Of a stretch of 5,767 nt of DNA, positions 1-5,179 are shown in pieces. Source of the stretch: Fidelibacterota bacterium (GTDB lineage Bacteria > Fidelibacterota > UBA8477 > JABMPR01); contig JAUVDF010000082.1 in NCBI GenBank assembly GCA_030595455.1, positions 1 through 5,767 on the forward strand, read 5' to 3'. Both the position numbers and the translations under genes were made by a program. Numbering within the stretch: position 1 is the stretch's first letter; the number at the start of each line of letters is the position of its first letter. Under the pieces are notes generated by a model. It searched no databases. It saw only the letters and a list, made by a program, of their open reading frames with translations, and had not been told where the DNA came from.

Positions 1-30
1 ATCGTAGAATTTTTCAGTTCGCTTTTTCAT
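1..30 (-). CDS. 5' end of an unidentified gene (first 10 codons only)
   Basis: On the minus strand an ATG at 30-28 opens a frame reading MKKRTEKFYD that runs off the left edge. Upstream of it is a purine-rich Shine-Dalgarno stretch (AGGGAGAGAG on the minus strand, about 33-44), one of the best ribosome binding sites in the window, so a real gene start is likely. Ten residues are too few to identify a family. It follows trpB2 on the same strand, but a hairpin terminator (292-323) lies between them, so it probably has its own promoter. No promoter was recognised with confidence. Confidence 0.5.
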   Translation of the reverse strand, partial: MKKRTEKFYD

Positions 31-75
31 TTCTCTCTCTCCCTAAACTTCTTCTATAGGTTTTGTTTTCATTTT

Positions 76-180
76 TCAAAGGGCACGAAGATAATTCTGA
101 AACTCAGGATTCATAGTTGAAAGGATTTTGAGGACGCTTTCGATCCATTTAGTGTGCTGAAGACGATTTATGGTGGTGGT
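76..180 (-). pseudogene. possible gene remnant (34-codon open stretch)
   Basis: A minus-strand frame is open from just after a TAA (183-181) to a TGA (78-76). It has protein-like composition (..HTKWIESVLKILSTMNPEF.. then NYLRAL). The only ATG in it is at 114-112, which would leave a 12-residue peptide. No Shine-Dalgarno or promoter was recognised. I do not recognise the family. It could be the decayed C-terminal end of a former gene or chance. A second tiny frame, MKTKPIEEV (72-43), lies between it and the gene start at 30. It could be a leader peptide, but nothing more supports that. Confidence 0.15.
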
Positions 181-190
181 TTAGTCCGGA

Positions 191-250
191 TCAAGATTCT
201 TCGCTAGCGCTCAAGGCTACGCTTTCAGCTACGCCCTGGCAGGCAGAATG
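191..250. repeat. short interspersed repeat element, copy A
   Basis: Three copies of the heptamer CTWCGCY (starting at 199, 217 and 229) are followed by GGCAGGCAGAAT (238-249). A related arrangement occurs at 1751-1790 in the same orientation, so the two copies bracket trpB2. There is a perfect 8-bp palindrome, CGCTAGCG, at 202-209. No coding frame is evident. It is most likely a degenerate member of an intergenic repeat family; its function is unknown. Confidence 0.4.
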
Positions 251-291
251 ACTATAAAATATGTATGGCAATGAATCAGATTAGAAGGAGG

Positions 292-323
292 GCCCGGCAA
301 CTATATGCGTGTAGTTACCGGGC
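292..323 (-). terminator. hairpin terminator after trpB2
   Basis: Arms at 292-303 and 312-323 give a 12-bp stem around an 8-nt loop, 15 bp past the trpB2 stop codon. In the minus-strand transcript the single non-Watson-Crick position is a G-U wobble. In a plus-strand transcript the same position would be a C-A mismatch, so the minus-strand reading is favoured. The sequence after the stem is pyrimidine-rich (CCTCCTTCT) and not a clean U-run, so termination may be imperfect. Confidence 0.75.
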
Positions 324-338
324 ATTTAACAATAACTT

Positions 339-1694
339 TTATACTTTGGGAAGTCCTTCAGTGGCAGAAATTCCTTTTTGCAGATCCTCATCTGTTGGAC
401 GATAATCTTGAAGTTTGCCATCGAAATAGGCATCATAGGCAGTCATATCAAAGTGTCCATGACCACTCAGATTAAACAGAATGACCTTTTCTTCGCCAGC
501 TTCTCTGGCTTCAACGGCTGCATTAACTGCCGCTTTTATGGCGTGAGCTGACTCAGGTGCAGGAATAATACCTTCTGTTCTGGCAAACAGAGCCGCTGCA
601 TCAAAGACTTCAACCTGGTCATAAGCGTAAGCATCAACCAAGCCCTCTCTCACCACATGGGAGATCAGCGGAGCCATACCATGGTAGCGCAAACCACCGG
701 CATGAATCCCGGGAGGCATAAAGGTATGTCCCAGAGTATACATGGTTACCAAAGGCGTCATTTGGGCAGTATCGCCAAAGTCATAAGCAAATTTGCCACG
801 GGTCAATGTGGGGCAAGCAGTCGGTTCAATTGCGCGGAAATCGATATCAGCACCATTAATCTTATCACGAAGGTAGGGAAATGCCAGACCGGCAAAGTTA
901 CTACCTCCACCAACACAGCCGATTATGATATCTGGACTATCTCCAGCAATCTCCATCTGCTTTTTAGTTTCCAGCCCAATAACCGTCTGGTGTAGCAGTA
1001 CATGGTTCAAAACACTACCAAGCGCGTATTTTGTGTCATCACGTTTAACTGCATCTTCAATCGCTTCGGAAATAGCAATTCCCAGTGAGCCTGTATTATC
1101 AGGATCTTCAGCCAGCACTTTGCGGCCAAACTCAGTGTCAGTACTTGGGCTTGGTACAATCTCAGCTCCCCAGCTTTTCATCATGGATCGGCGGTAGGGC
1201 TTTTGGATAAAACTGACTTTTACCATATAAACTTTTACTTCCAGATCAAACATCTGTCCAGCCAGGGCCAATGAACTCCCCCACTGCCCGGCACCGGTTT
1301 CAGTGGAAAGCCGCTTTACGCCCTCTTGCTTGTTGTAATAGGCCTGAGGAATGGCAGTATTAGGTTTGTGACTTCCTGCCGGACTAACCCCTTCATATTT
1401 GAAATAAATCTTGGCCGGTGTCTTCAACGCTTTCTCTAGTGCGGTAGCTCTAATCAGTGGTGAGGGTCTCCATAATTTCAAGCCTTCCTGCACTGCTTCT
1501 GGAATGGCAATCTCCCGCTCGGTACTCATTTCCTGTTCAATCAGTGCCATGGGAAACAGGGGCGCTAAATCCTCTGGACCCAGGGGTTGTTGGGTGCCCG
1601 GGTGCAGGGGTGGTAAGGGCGCCGTCTTTAGATCAGCCACAATATTGTACCAGCTTTTGGGCATATCATTTTCAGAAAGAAATATTTTCTTCAC
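339..1694 (-). CDS. trpB: tryptophan synthase beta chain, TrpB2 type
   Basis: This pyridoxal-phosphate enzyme of 451 residues condenses indole with L-serine (some TrpB2 enzymes prefer O-phosphoserine) to give tryptophan in the cytoplasm. Visible landmarks are: SHKPNTA with the Schiff-base lysine at K110; ETGAGQ 132-137 with the catalytic glutamate E132, followed by W where classical TrpB has H; the TrpB2-like segment [14 protein letters not shown] at 227-240; the phosphate-binding loop GGGSN 262-266; and NLSGHG at 408-413, whose S410 should contact the cofactor's pyridine nitrogen. The roughly 75-residue N-terminal extension and the total length fit TrpB2 rather than the shorter TrpB1. The start is GTG at 1694, set by GAGGAG at 1705-1700 with a 5-nt spacing. 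No trpA is nearby, as is usual for TrpB2, which may act alone in indole salvage. A TrpR-like regulator gene lies upstream on the same strand, and a terminator follows. Confidence 0.95.
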   Translation of the reverse strand: MKKIFLSENDMPKSWYNIVADLKTAPLPPLHPGTQQPLGPEDLAPLFPMALIEQEMSTEREIAIPEAVQEGLKLWRPSPLIRATALEKALKTPAKIYFKYEGVSPAGSHKPNTAIPQAYYNKQEGVKRLSTETGAGQWGSSLALAGQMFDLEVKVYMVKVSFIQKPYRRSMMKSWGAEIVPSPSTDTEFGRKVLAEDPDNTGSLGIAISEAIEDAVKRDDTKYALGSVLNHVLLHQTVIGLETKKQMEIAGDSPDIIIGCVGGGSNFAGLAFPYLRDKINGADIDFRAIEPTACPTLTRGKFAYDFGDTAQMTPLVTMYTLGHTFMPPGIHAGGLRYHGMAPLISHVVREGLVDAYAYDQVEVFDAAALFARTEGIIPAPESAHAIKAAVNAAVEAREAGEEKVILFNLSGHGHFDMTAYDAYFDGKLQDYRPTDEDLQKGISATEGLPKV

Positions 1695-1712
1695 AGTAAC
1701 TCCTCAATAAAG

Positions 1713-1739
1713 TTTTACAGTTAAAGCGACTTTGTAAAA
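1713..1739. promoter_or_regulatory. inverted repeat TTTTACA-N13-TGTAAAA upstream of trpB2
   Basis: Perfect 7-bp arms at 1713-1719 and 1733-1739 are separated by 13 bp, so their centres are 20 bp (two helical turns) apart. The element lies 7 bp upstream of the trpB2 ribosome binding site. On the minus strand it contains a -35-like TTTACA (5/6 to consensus), with only weak -10 candidates (TAAAAC at 15 bp). It may be an operator or part of the trpB2 promoter. It does not resemble the CTAG-type half-sites of E. coli TrpR, so the controlling protein is unknown. Confidence 0.35.
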
Positions 1740-1750
1740 GCTCCATCTCG

Positions 1751-1790
1751 CCAGTCTTCGCTCTTTGAGCTTCGCTCGGCAGGCAAAATC
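1751..1790. repeat. short interspersed repeat element, copy B
   Basis: Two copies of CTTCGCTC (1756-1763 and 1770-1777) are spaced 14 bp apart and followed by GGCAGGCAAAAT (1778-1789). The order and orientation match the element at 191-250: CTWCGCY units, then GGCAGGCA and an AT-rich end. No coding frame or strong hairpin was seen. Confidence 0.4.
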
Positions 1791-1803
1791 GCAGGGGGGT
1801 TCC

Positions 1804-1831
1804 AATTGTCAAATGTCTAAGGTCGAAGGTC
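1804..1831. repeat. tandem heptamer array (4 x 7 bp)
   Basis: On the minus strand four consecutive 7-mers all begin with GAC: GACCTTC, then GACCTTA, then GACATTT, then GACAATT. On the plus strand each unit ends in GTC. The units diverge gradually, as in a decaying tandem repeat. It lies in the spacer between the TrpR-like gene and trpB2. Confidence 0.55.
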
Positions 1832-1888
1832 ATATCAGGTCGGTTCGTTGTTATAATTTCTATGTTGTAGTTTTATACATATGCTTTT

Positions 1889-1918
1889 ATCTGTGTTTAT
1901 CCGTGTACATCTGTGGCC
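1889..1918. repeat. tandem decamer array (3 x 10 bp), interspersed-repeat type
   Basis: Three consecutive 10-mers share the core ATCYGTG: ATCTGTGTTT (1889), ATCCGTGTAC (1899) and ATCTGTGGCC (1909). Read on the minus strand, this is the CCACAGATG..CACGGATAAACACAGAT type of intergenic repeat that I recall as common in many bacterial genomes. It gives a spurious HRCTRINTDK peptide when translated. It sits in the same spacer as the heptamer array. Confidence 0.6.
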
Positions 1919-2006
1919 AATATTATTTGTTTTGAGTACGGGGAAGGAGCCTAGCAATTTTGCCAGGTCCGCCAAAATGGTGTAATCAGGTGGATCATTG
2001 GGAAAG

Positions 2007-2297
2007 TCATGCAGCACTTTCCGCTTCTAATTTTTTTAGCAATTGAACAAAGCCATCATGACCATATTTCAACTCACGAGCACCTCGAGATACGGTACCG
2101 ATGGCGACCCCAAGTTGCGCAGCTATCTCACGCTGGGGTAAACCAGAGTGCAATAATTTGATGATTTCCCAGCGCAGCACCAAGTCTTCCAGCTCTTGCG
2201 GAGTAAGGAAATCCTGGAGTAATTTACCCATCTGTTCCGTGTCATGAATGGAGGCGAGAATGTTGGCTAGTTCAGCATGTGTGAGGTCTTGTCTCAT
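2007..2297 (-). CDS. TrpR/YerC-family transcriptional repressor
   Basis: This 96-residue, mostly helical DNA-binding protein has the size and fold pattern of TrpR. The helix-turn-helix is at about 54-77 (QREIAAQLGVAIGTVSRG..), matching E. coli TrpR (QRELKNELGAGIATITRG). By my hand alignment, the tryptophan-contacting residues T44, R54, T81 and R84 of E. coli TrpR correspond to T32, R42 (across a one-residue gap), T68 and R71 here, while S88 becomes E75. Tryptophan sensing is therefore plausible but unproven, because the related YerC/YecD proteins share several of these residues and have no established ligand. The ATG at 2297 has no Shine-Dalgarno. A promoter and a candidate operator lie directly against it. 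The next gene downstream on the same strand is trpB2, which suggests a regulator-target pair. Confidence 0.88.
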   Translation of the reverse strand: MRQDLTHAELANILASIHDTEQMGKLLQDFLTPQELEDLVLRWEIIKLLHSGLPQREIAAQLGVAIGTVSRGARELKYGHDGFVQLLKKLEAESAA

Positions 2298-2298
2298 T

Positions 2299-2316
2299 GT
2301 ACTGATACATTAGAAT
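2299..2316 (-). promoter_or_regulatory. candidate TrpR-type operator (autoregulation)
   Basis: The minus-strand 18-mer ATTCTAATGTATCAGTAC agrees at 11 of 18 positions with the symmetrical E. coli trp operator consensus (GTACTAGTTAACTAGTAC), including CTA on one side and AGTAC on the other. It covers the -10 element and predicted start point of the TrpR-like gene, which is where an autorepressor would bind. The left half-site is poor, so this is a suggestion only. Confidence 0.3.
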
Positions 2317-2335
2317 ATATTCACTCACAATGCAA
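2307..2335 (-). promoter_or_regulatory. candidate sigma-70-type promoter of the TrpR-like gene
   Basis: On the minus strand TTGCAT (2335-2330) and TAATGT (2312-2307) are separated by exactly 17 bp. The -35 matches consensus at 4 of 6 positions; the -10 is weaker. Transcription would begin near 2300-2301, only 3-4 nt before the ATG, giving an almost leaderless message. That agrees with the missing Shine-Dalgarno. Confidence 0.35.
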
Positions 2336-2355
2336 GTATTATTACAGGATCAAGG

Positions 2356-2374
2356 ATGACAAAAAGCGTGTCAT
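2356..2374. other. small inverted repeat between rpoN and the TrpR-like gene
   Basis: ATGACA (2356-2361) and TGTCAT (2369-2374) form a 6-bp stem with a 7-nt loop. There is no U-run after it on the minus strand, so it is a weak candidate for an rpoN terminator. The rest of the 130-bp gap holds the TrpR-like gene's promoter region and nothing else recognisable. Confidence 0.2.
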
Positions 2375-2427
2375 TAAGATTTTGAAACTAGGTTTGGGGA
2401 AATTCTCAGGTCTTAATAAATATGAAA

Positions 2428-3789
2428 CTAAATTTCGCGACGGAGACGAGCGACTGGAATGCTCAGTTGCTCCCGATACTTGGCGACTGTACGACGGGCA
2501 ATCGGAAAGCCCTCGCCTTGTAGAACTTTTGAGATGGCTTCATCAGAAATGGGACGTGACTTGTCCTCGTCCTCAATGATCACCCTTAAGCGTTCTTTAA
2601 TACGGCGAGTAGAAATATTTTCACCATCCTCAGCTTCAATACCTTCACTAAAAAAGTATCTCAGCTCAAAGGTGCCCCAGTCTGTCTGGGCATATTTGCC
2701 ACTGGTAACCCGACTAATGGTGGAAATATCCATGCTGATATCTTCGGCAATATCTCTCAGAACCATAGGTTTCAGGAAATCCTTACCCTTCAGAAAGAAA
2801 TTTCGCTGACGTTCAATAATAGAGTTAATCACTTTTAACATTGTGATTCTTCTCATTTGAATCGAATTAATAAACCACTTTGCTGATTCCACTTTCTTTT
2901 TCAAGAATAGCTTGGTATCAGAGTCCAGCTTACGCTGATTGGCTATCATATTCTTGTAACTACCTGAAATCCGTAATTCCGGAATAAAGGAGTCATTCAA
3001 GGTCACTACAAATTCTCCCTCTTGCTCGCTAATATAAAAATCGGGGGTCACATAATTGGTCCGTGGATCCAGGTAACCATCACCGGGTTTGGGATTCAAG
3101 TGAGAAATTAATTCTTCAGCTTCGCGCAGACCACTTTTCGTGAGGTGTAATTTTCGTAATATTCTTTCAAAGCGCTTATTGGCAAATTCTTCAAAGTAAT
3201 CACGCACAATAAAGTGAGCCGGAGTCTCAGGGTGAATTTTTTCGACTTGCACCAGCAAGCACTCTCTTAAGTTCCGCGCCCCAATCCCCAAAGGATCCAG
3301 CTGCATCAAGCGTGTATGTAGCTTTTCCACAAGCTTTACATCTACTTCAAATTTTTCAGCGATATAGGTCAATTCCATGATGAGATATCCGCGCTCATCA
3401 ACGTTCCAGACCATTTCCTCAATAATTCTTTTTTGCTCACCATCAATCCGCATGGCGGCTATTTGCTCCAGGAGATCCTCAGCTAAACTGGGTAGATAAG
3501 CGTTCTGAATTTCAAATTCTTCAGCACTCTTGTCATAGTATTCTTTGGCTTCGTAACCATCATTCGAGAAGTAGTCTTCCAGGTCAATTTCAGGCTCTTC
3601 AGTTTCGGCTTCCTCTTCTGGATTATCCAGCTCGATCACATCTTCCTCAAGCTCCAGTAAAGGATTAATCTCGAGCTCGGTTTTGATGCGTAACTCTAAG
3701 GCCATCGATGGAAGCTGCAACAGAGTTGATAACAGAATCTGCTGTGGAGTCAGGGTCTGTTTTAGTTCAAGATGTTGTGATAGTTCCAC
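2428..3789 (-). CDS. rpoN: RNA polymerase sigma-54 factor (RpoN)
   Basis: This 453-residue sigma factor directs RNA polymerase to -24/-12 promoters and needs AAA+ enhancer-binding activators to melt DNA. Region I (1-47) is the activator-contact segment, with LKQTLTPQQILLSTLLQLP and the conserved NPLLE at 42-46. Region II follows as a highly acidic stretch (46-77). The core-binding domain occupies the middle. A helix-turn-helix lies at about 344-369 (LRDIAEDISMDISTISRVTSG). The diagnostic RpoN box ARRTVAKYRE is at 431-440 and recognises the -24 element. Length is near the usual range and no domain is missing. The GTG start at 3789 lies 5 nt after the lptB stop, with no clear Shine-Dalgarno, so translation probably depends on coupling to lptB. 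The lptB-rpoN order is conserved in many Gram-negatives. The hpf and PTS genes that often follow rpoN in proteobacteria are absent; a TrpR-like gene follows. Confidence 0.97.
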   Translation of the reverse strand: MELSQHLELKQTLTPQQILLSTLLQLPSMALELRIKTELEINPLLELEEDVIELDNPEEEAETEEPEIDLEDYFSNDGYEAKEYYDKSAEEFEIQNAYLPSLAEDLLEQIAAMRIDGEQKRIIEEMVWNVDERGYLIMELTYIAEKFEVDVKLVEKLHTRLMQLDPLGIGARNLRECLLVQVEKIHPETPAHFIVRDYFEEFANKRFERILRKLHLTKSGLREAEELISHLNPKPGDGYLDPRTNYVTPDFYISEQEGEFVVTLNDSFIPELRISGSYKNMIANQRKLDSDTKLFLKKKVESAKWFINSIQMRRITMLKVINSIIERQRNFFLKGKDFLKPMVLRDIAEDISMDISTISRVTSGKYAQTDWGTFELRYFFSEGIEAEDGENISTRRIKERLRVIIEDEDKSRPISDEAISKVLQGEGFPIARRTVAKYREQLSIPVARLRREI

Positions 3790-3794
3790 AGCTA

Positions 3795-4529
3795 TTATCG
3801 ATCCAGTTTAAAATTATTACCGAGATACAATTTGCGGGCTTGTTCGTCATTTGCCAGGAATTCAGCATCACCTGACAATAAAATTTTCCCCTGAAACAGT
3901 AGATAACTACGATCCGTTATGGATAAAGTTTCGTGGACATTATGATCCGTTATCAGAACCCCAATCCCTTTGGCTTTCAAGGTCAGAACAATCTGTTGGA
4001 TATCTTCCACGGCAATCGGATCAACTCCAGCAAAGGGTTCATCCAGCAGGATAAATTTTGGGTCGGTGACTAAAGCCCGGGCAATCTCTGTCCGACGTCT
4101 TTCTCCACCACTAAGTTGATGACCTTTATTACGGCGGACGTTGGTAATGGAAAGTTCTGCAAGCAGGTGTTCCACTTTTTCCTCTTGCTCCTGTTTGCTA
4201 AGCTCCAGAGTTTCACAGATAAGCCTTAAATTATCCTCTACACTCAATTTTCTGAAAATGCTGGCTTCCTGAGGAAGATAGCCGATCCCTGATCTGGCCC
4301 TCTGGTACATGGGAGATTTGGTTATCTCCTCATCACCTAGAAATACTGAACCCCCGTTTGGTCGGATCATGCCCGTTACCATATAAAAAGTGGTTGTCTT
4401 ACCAGCGCCATTAGGACCTAATAACCCGACAACTTCACCGGTTTTAACTGTGATTGATACATCACTGACGACAGTCCGTTTACCATACTGTTTAAAAAGA
4501 TTTTGACCGCTTAGCGTCATATCACTCAT
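3795..4529 (-). CDS. lptB: LPS export ABC transporter ATPase LptB
   Basis: This cytoplasmic ATPase powers the LptFG transporter, which extracts lipopolysaccharide from the inner membrane. It has 244 residues from the chosen start. Motifs are complete: Walker A GPNGAGKT 38-45, Q-loop Q87 (GYLPQEAS), signature LSGGE 139-143, Walker B FILLDEP 159-165 with catalytic E164, D-loop AGVDP 167-171 and switch histidine H196. The [17 protein letters not shown] segment and the C-terminal extension are typical of LptB rather than branched-chain amino acid LivF/LivG ATPases. An upstream ATG at 4610 would add 27 residues unlike the family. The ATG at 4529 gives the normal length, has GGGAAG 6 nt upstream, and overlaps the lptC stop by 8 bp (ATGAGTGA), indicating translational coupling. 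rpoN follows 5 nt after the stop. Confidence 0.96.
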   Translation of the reverse strand: MSDMTLSGQNLFKQYGKRTVVSDVSITVKTGEVVGLLGPNGAGKTTTFYMVTGMIRPNGGSVFLGDEEITKSPMYQRARSGIGYLPQEASIFRKLSVEDNLRLICETLELSKQEQEEKVEHLLAELSITNVRRNKGHQLSGGERRRTEIARALVTDPKFILLDEPFAGVDPIAVEDIQQIVLTLKAKGIGVLITDHNVHETLSITDRSYLLFQGKILLSGDAEFLANDEQARKLYLGNNFKLDR

Positions 4530-5070
4530 GGTCGACTTCCCGGTAGGAAACACCTGTTGGCTGGGTAATGGTCCAGTTCTCCAGGTTTGAATCTGATTCA
4601 AAGCCGACACCGTAGAGCGTATCTGTTTCCGTGGTCAGGATAATCGCCTGGTCAGTAAAAATAGATTCTCTGATTTCATTCCAGTACAAGACTTCAGTTG
4701 CTAGAGTCATGCCTGAATCTGAGACGACAAAGACATTGCCAACGGCGGTAAAGAGCTGTCGTTGATCATCAATCCGGCCTGTATCAGCGGACATCATTGA
4801 ACTGTGCTCACCATCCTGATCAAAGAAATCAAGCTGCACTTCTCCAATAAAAAGAATTTCTTTGGGCTTATCATAATGAGCCGAATAAGCTGCTTTTGCT
4901 TGAACCGTTTCTTTACCAACTGAGTTGATCCGGATCGTTGTATTCCAACTTTCCTGTGATGGTATTCTTTGATCAGCTTGACTATCTTGCTCCTGAATTT
5001 GTCCAACTGGATCACAGGAGATCATGAGGCTAAAGAAAAAAACTAATATTATTATTTTGTATGGCATCAT
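4522..5070 (-). CDS. lptC: LPS export periplasmic protein LptC, predicted lipoprotein
   Basis: LptC is the membrane-anchored periplasmic bridge that receives LPS from LptBFG and passes it to LptA. The 182-residue product begins with a hydrophobic segment ([15 protein letters not shown]). This ends in a lipobox-like M-I-S-C with C19 as the likely lipidated residue and Asp at +2. E. coli LptC instead keeps an uncleaved transmembrane helix. Residues from about 40 to 175 form the beta-rich jellyroll pattern of the LptC/OstA fold (..[22 protein letters not shown].. and [17 protein letters not shown], a recognisable LptC ending). Two ATGs are adjacent (5070 and 5067) with no good Shine-Dalgarno, so the exact start is uncertain by one codon. 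It is the first gene of the lptC-lptB-rpoN operon. lptA, often found between lptC and lptB, is absent here. Confidence 0.9.
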   Translation of the reverse strand: MMPYKIIILVFFFSLMISCDPVGQIQEQDSQADQRIPSQESWNTTIRINSVGKETVQAKAAYSAHYDKPKEILFIGEVQLDFFDQDGEHSSMMSADTGRIDDQRQLFTAVGNVFVVSDSGMTLATEVLYWNEIRESIFTDQAIILTTETDTLYGVGFESDSNLENWTITQPTGVSYREVDHE

Positions 5071-5073
5071 TTC

Positions 5074-5102
5074 AATCTAATTAAAGTTGTAAACAATGTC
5101 AT
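5074..5102 (-). promoter_or_regulatory. candidate promoter of the lptC-lptB-rpoN operon
   Basis: On the minus strand ATGACA (5102-5097, 5/6 to TTGACA) and TAGATT (5079-5074, 4/6 to TATAAT) are spaced by 17 bp. The -10 ends 3 bp before the first ATG, so transcription would start at about the second ATG (5067), suggesting a leaderless message. This is a pattern match only; another promoter further upstream is possible. Confidence 0.3.
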
Positions 5103-5147
5103 GAAAAAAGCTGGTAAAACCTAGTGTTTTGGCATAGTCTTAGATTA

Positions 5148-5173
5148 GGTGCAAAAAACGCACCATTAGGAGA
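5148..5173 (+). promoter_or_regulatory. metH 5' leader: short hairpin and ribosome binding site
   Basis: GGTGC (5148-5152) and GCACC (5160-5164) pair around a 7-nt A-rich loop. The stem ends 3 nt before the Shine-Dalgarno AGGAGA (5168-5173). The hexamer ATTAGG occurs on both sides of the stem (5144-5149 and 5165-5170). The spacing from AGGAGA to the GTG start is 6 nt. The 109-bp region is too short for a cobalamin riboswitch together with a promoter, and no B12-box was recognised. No convincing plus-strand promoter was found. Confidence 0.4.
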
Positions 5174-5179
5174 ATTATA

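Noticed and set aside
191..250. CRISPR array or insertion sequence end
   Set aside because: The units are short, unevenly spaced (18 and 12 bp) and have no spacers of constant length, no cas genes and no transposase in view.
1835..2017. 60-codon minus-strand open frame overlapping the end of the TrpR-like gene (MLHDFPNDPPDYTILADLAK..)
   Set aside because: Its second half is the translation of the ATCYGTG decamer repeat (HRCTRINTDK), it has no own ribosome binding site, and it overlaps the repressor gene. The first 26 residues look protein-like, so a tiny remnant cannot be excluded, but I would not annotate it.
2277..2579. 100-codon plus-strand open frame spanning the TrpR-like promoter region
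   Set aside because: It runs antisense into the conserved 3' end of rpoN, crosses the upstream region of the repressor gene, and has no recognisable domain.
3851..4054. Plus-strand frame inside lptB
   Set aside because: It is antisense to the ABC ATPase motifs and has no supporting start signal.
4530..4610. N-terminal extension of lptB from the upstream ATG at 4610
   Set aside because: The extra 27 residues lie inside lptC, are unlike LptB family N-termini, and the ATG at 4529 gives the standard length with the typical overlapping stop-start.
5071..5179. Cobalamin or SAM riboswitch upstream of metH
   Set aside because: The whole intergenic region is 109 bp and no conserved riboswitch core was recognised; only a 5-bp hairpin is present.
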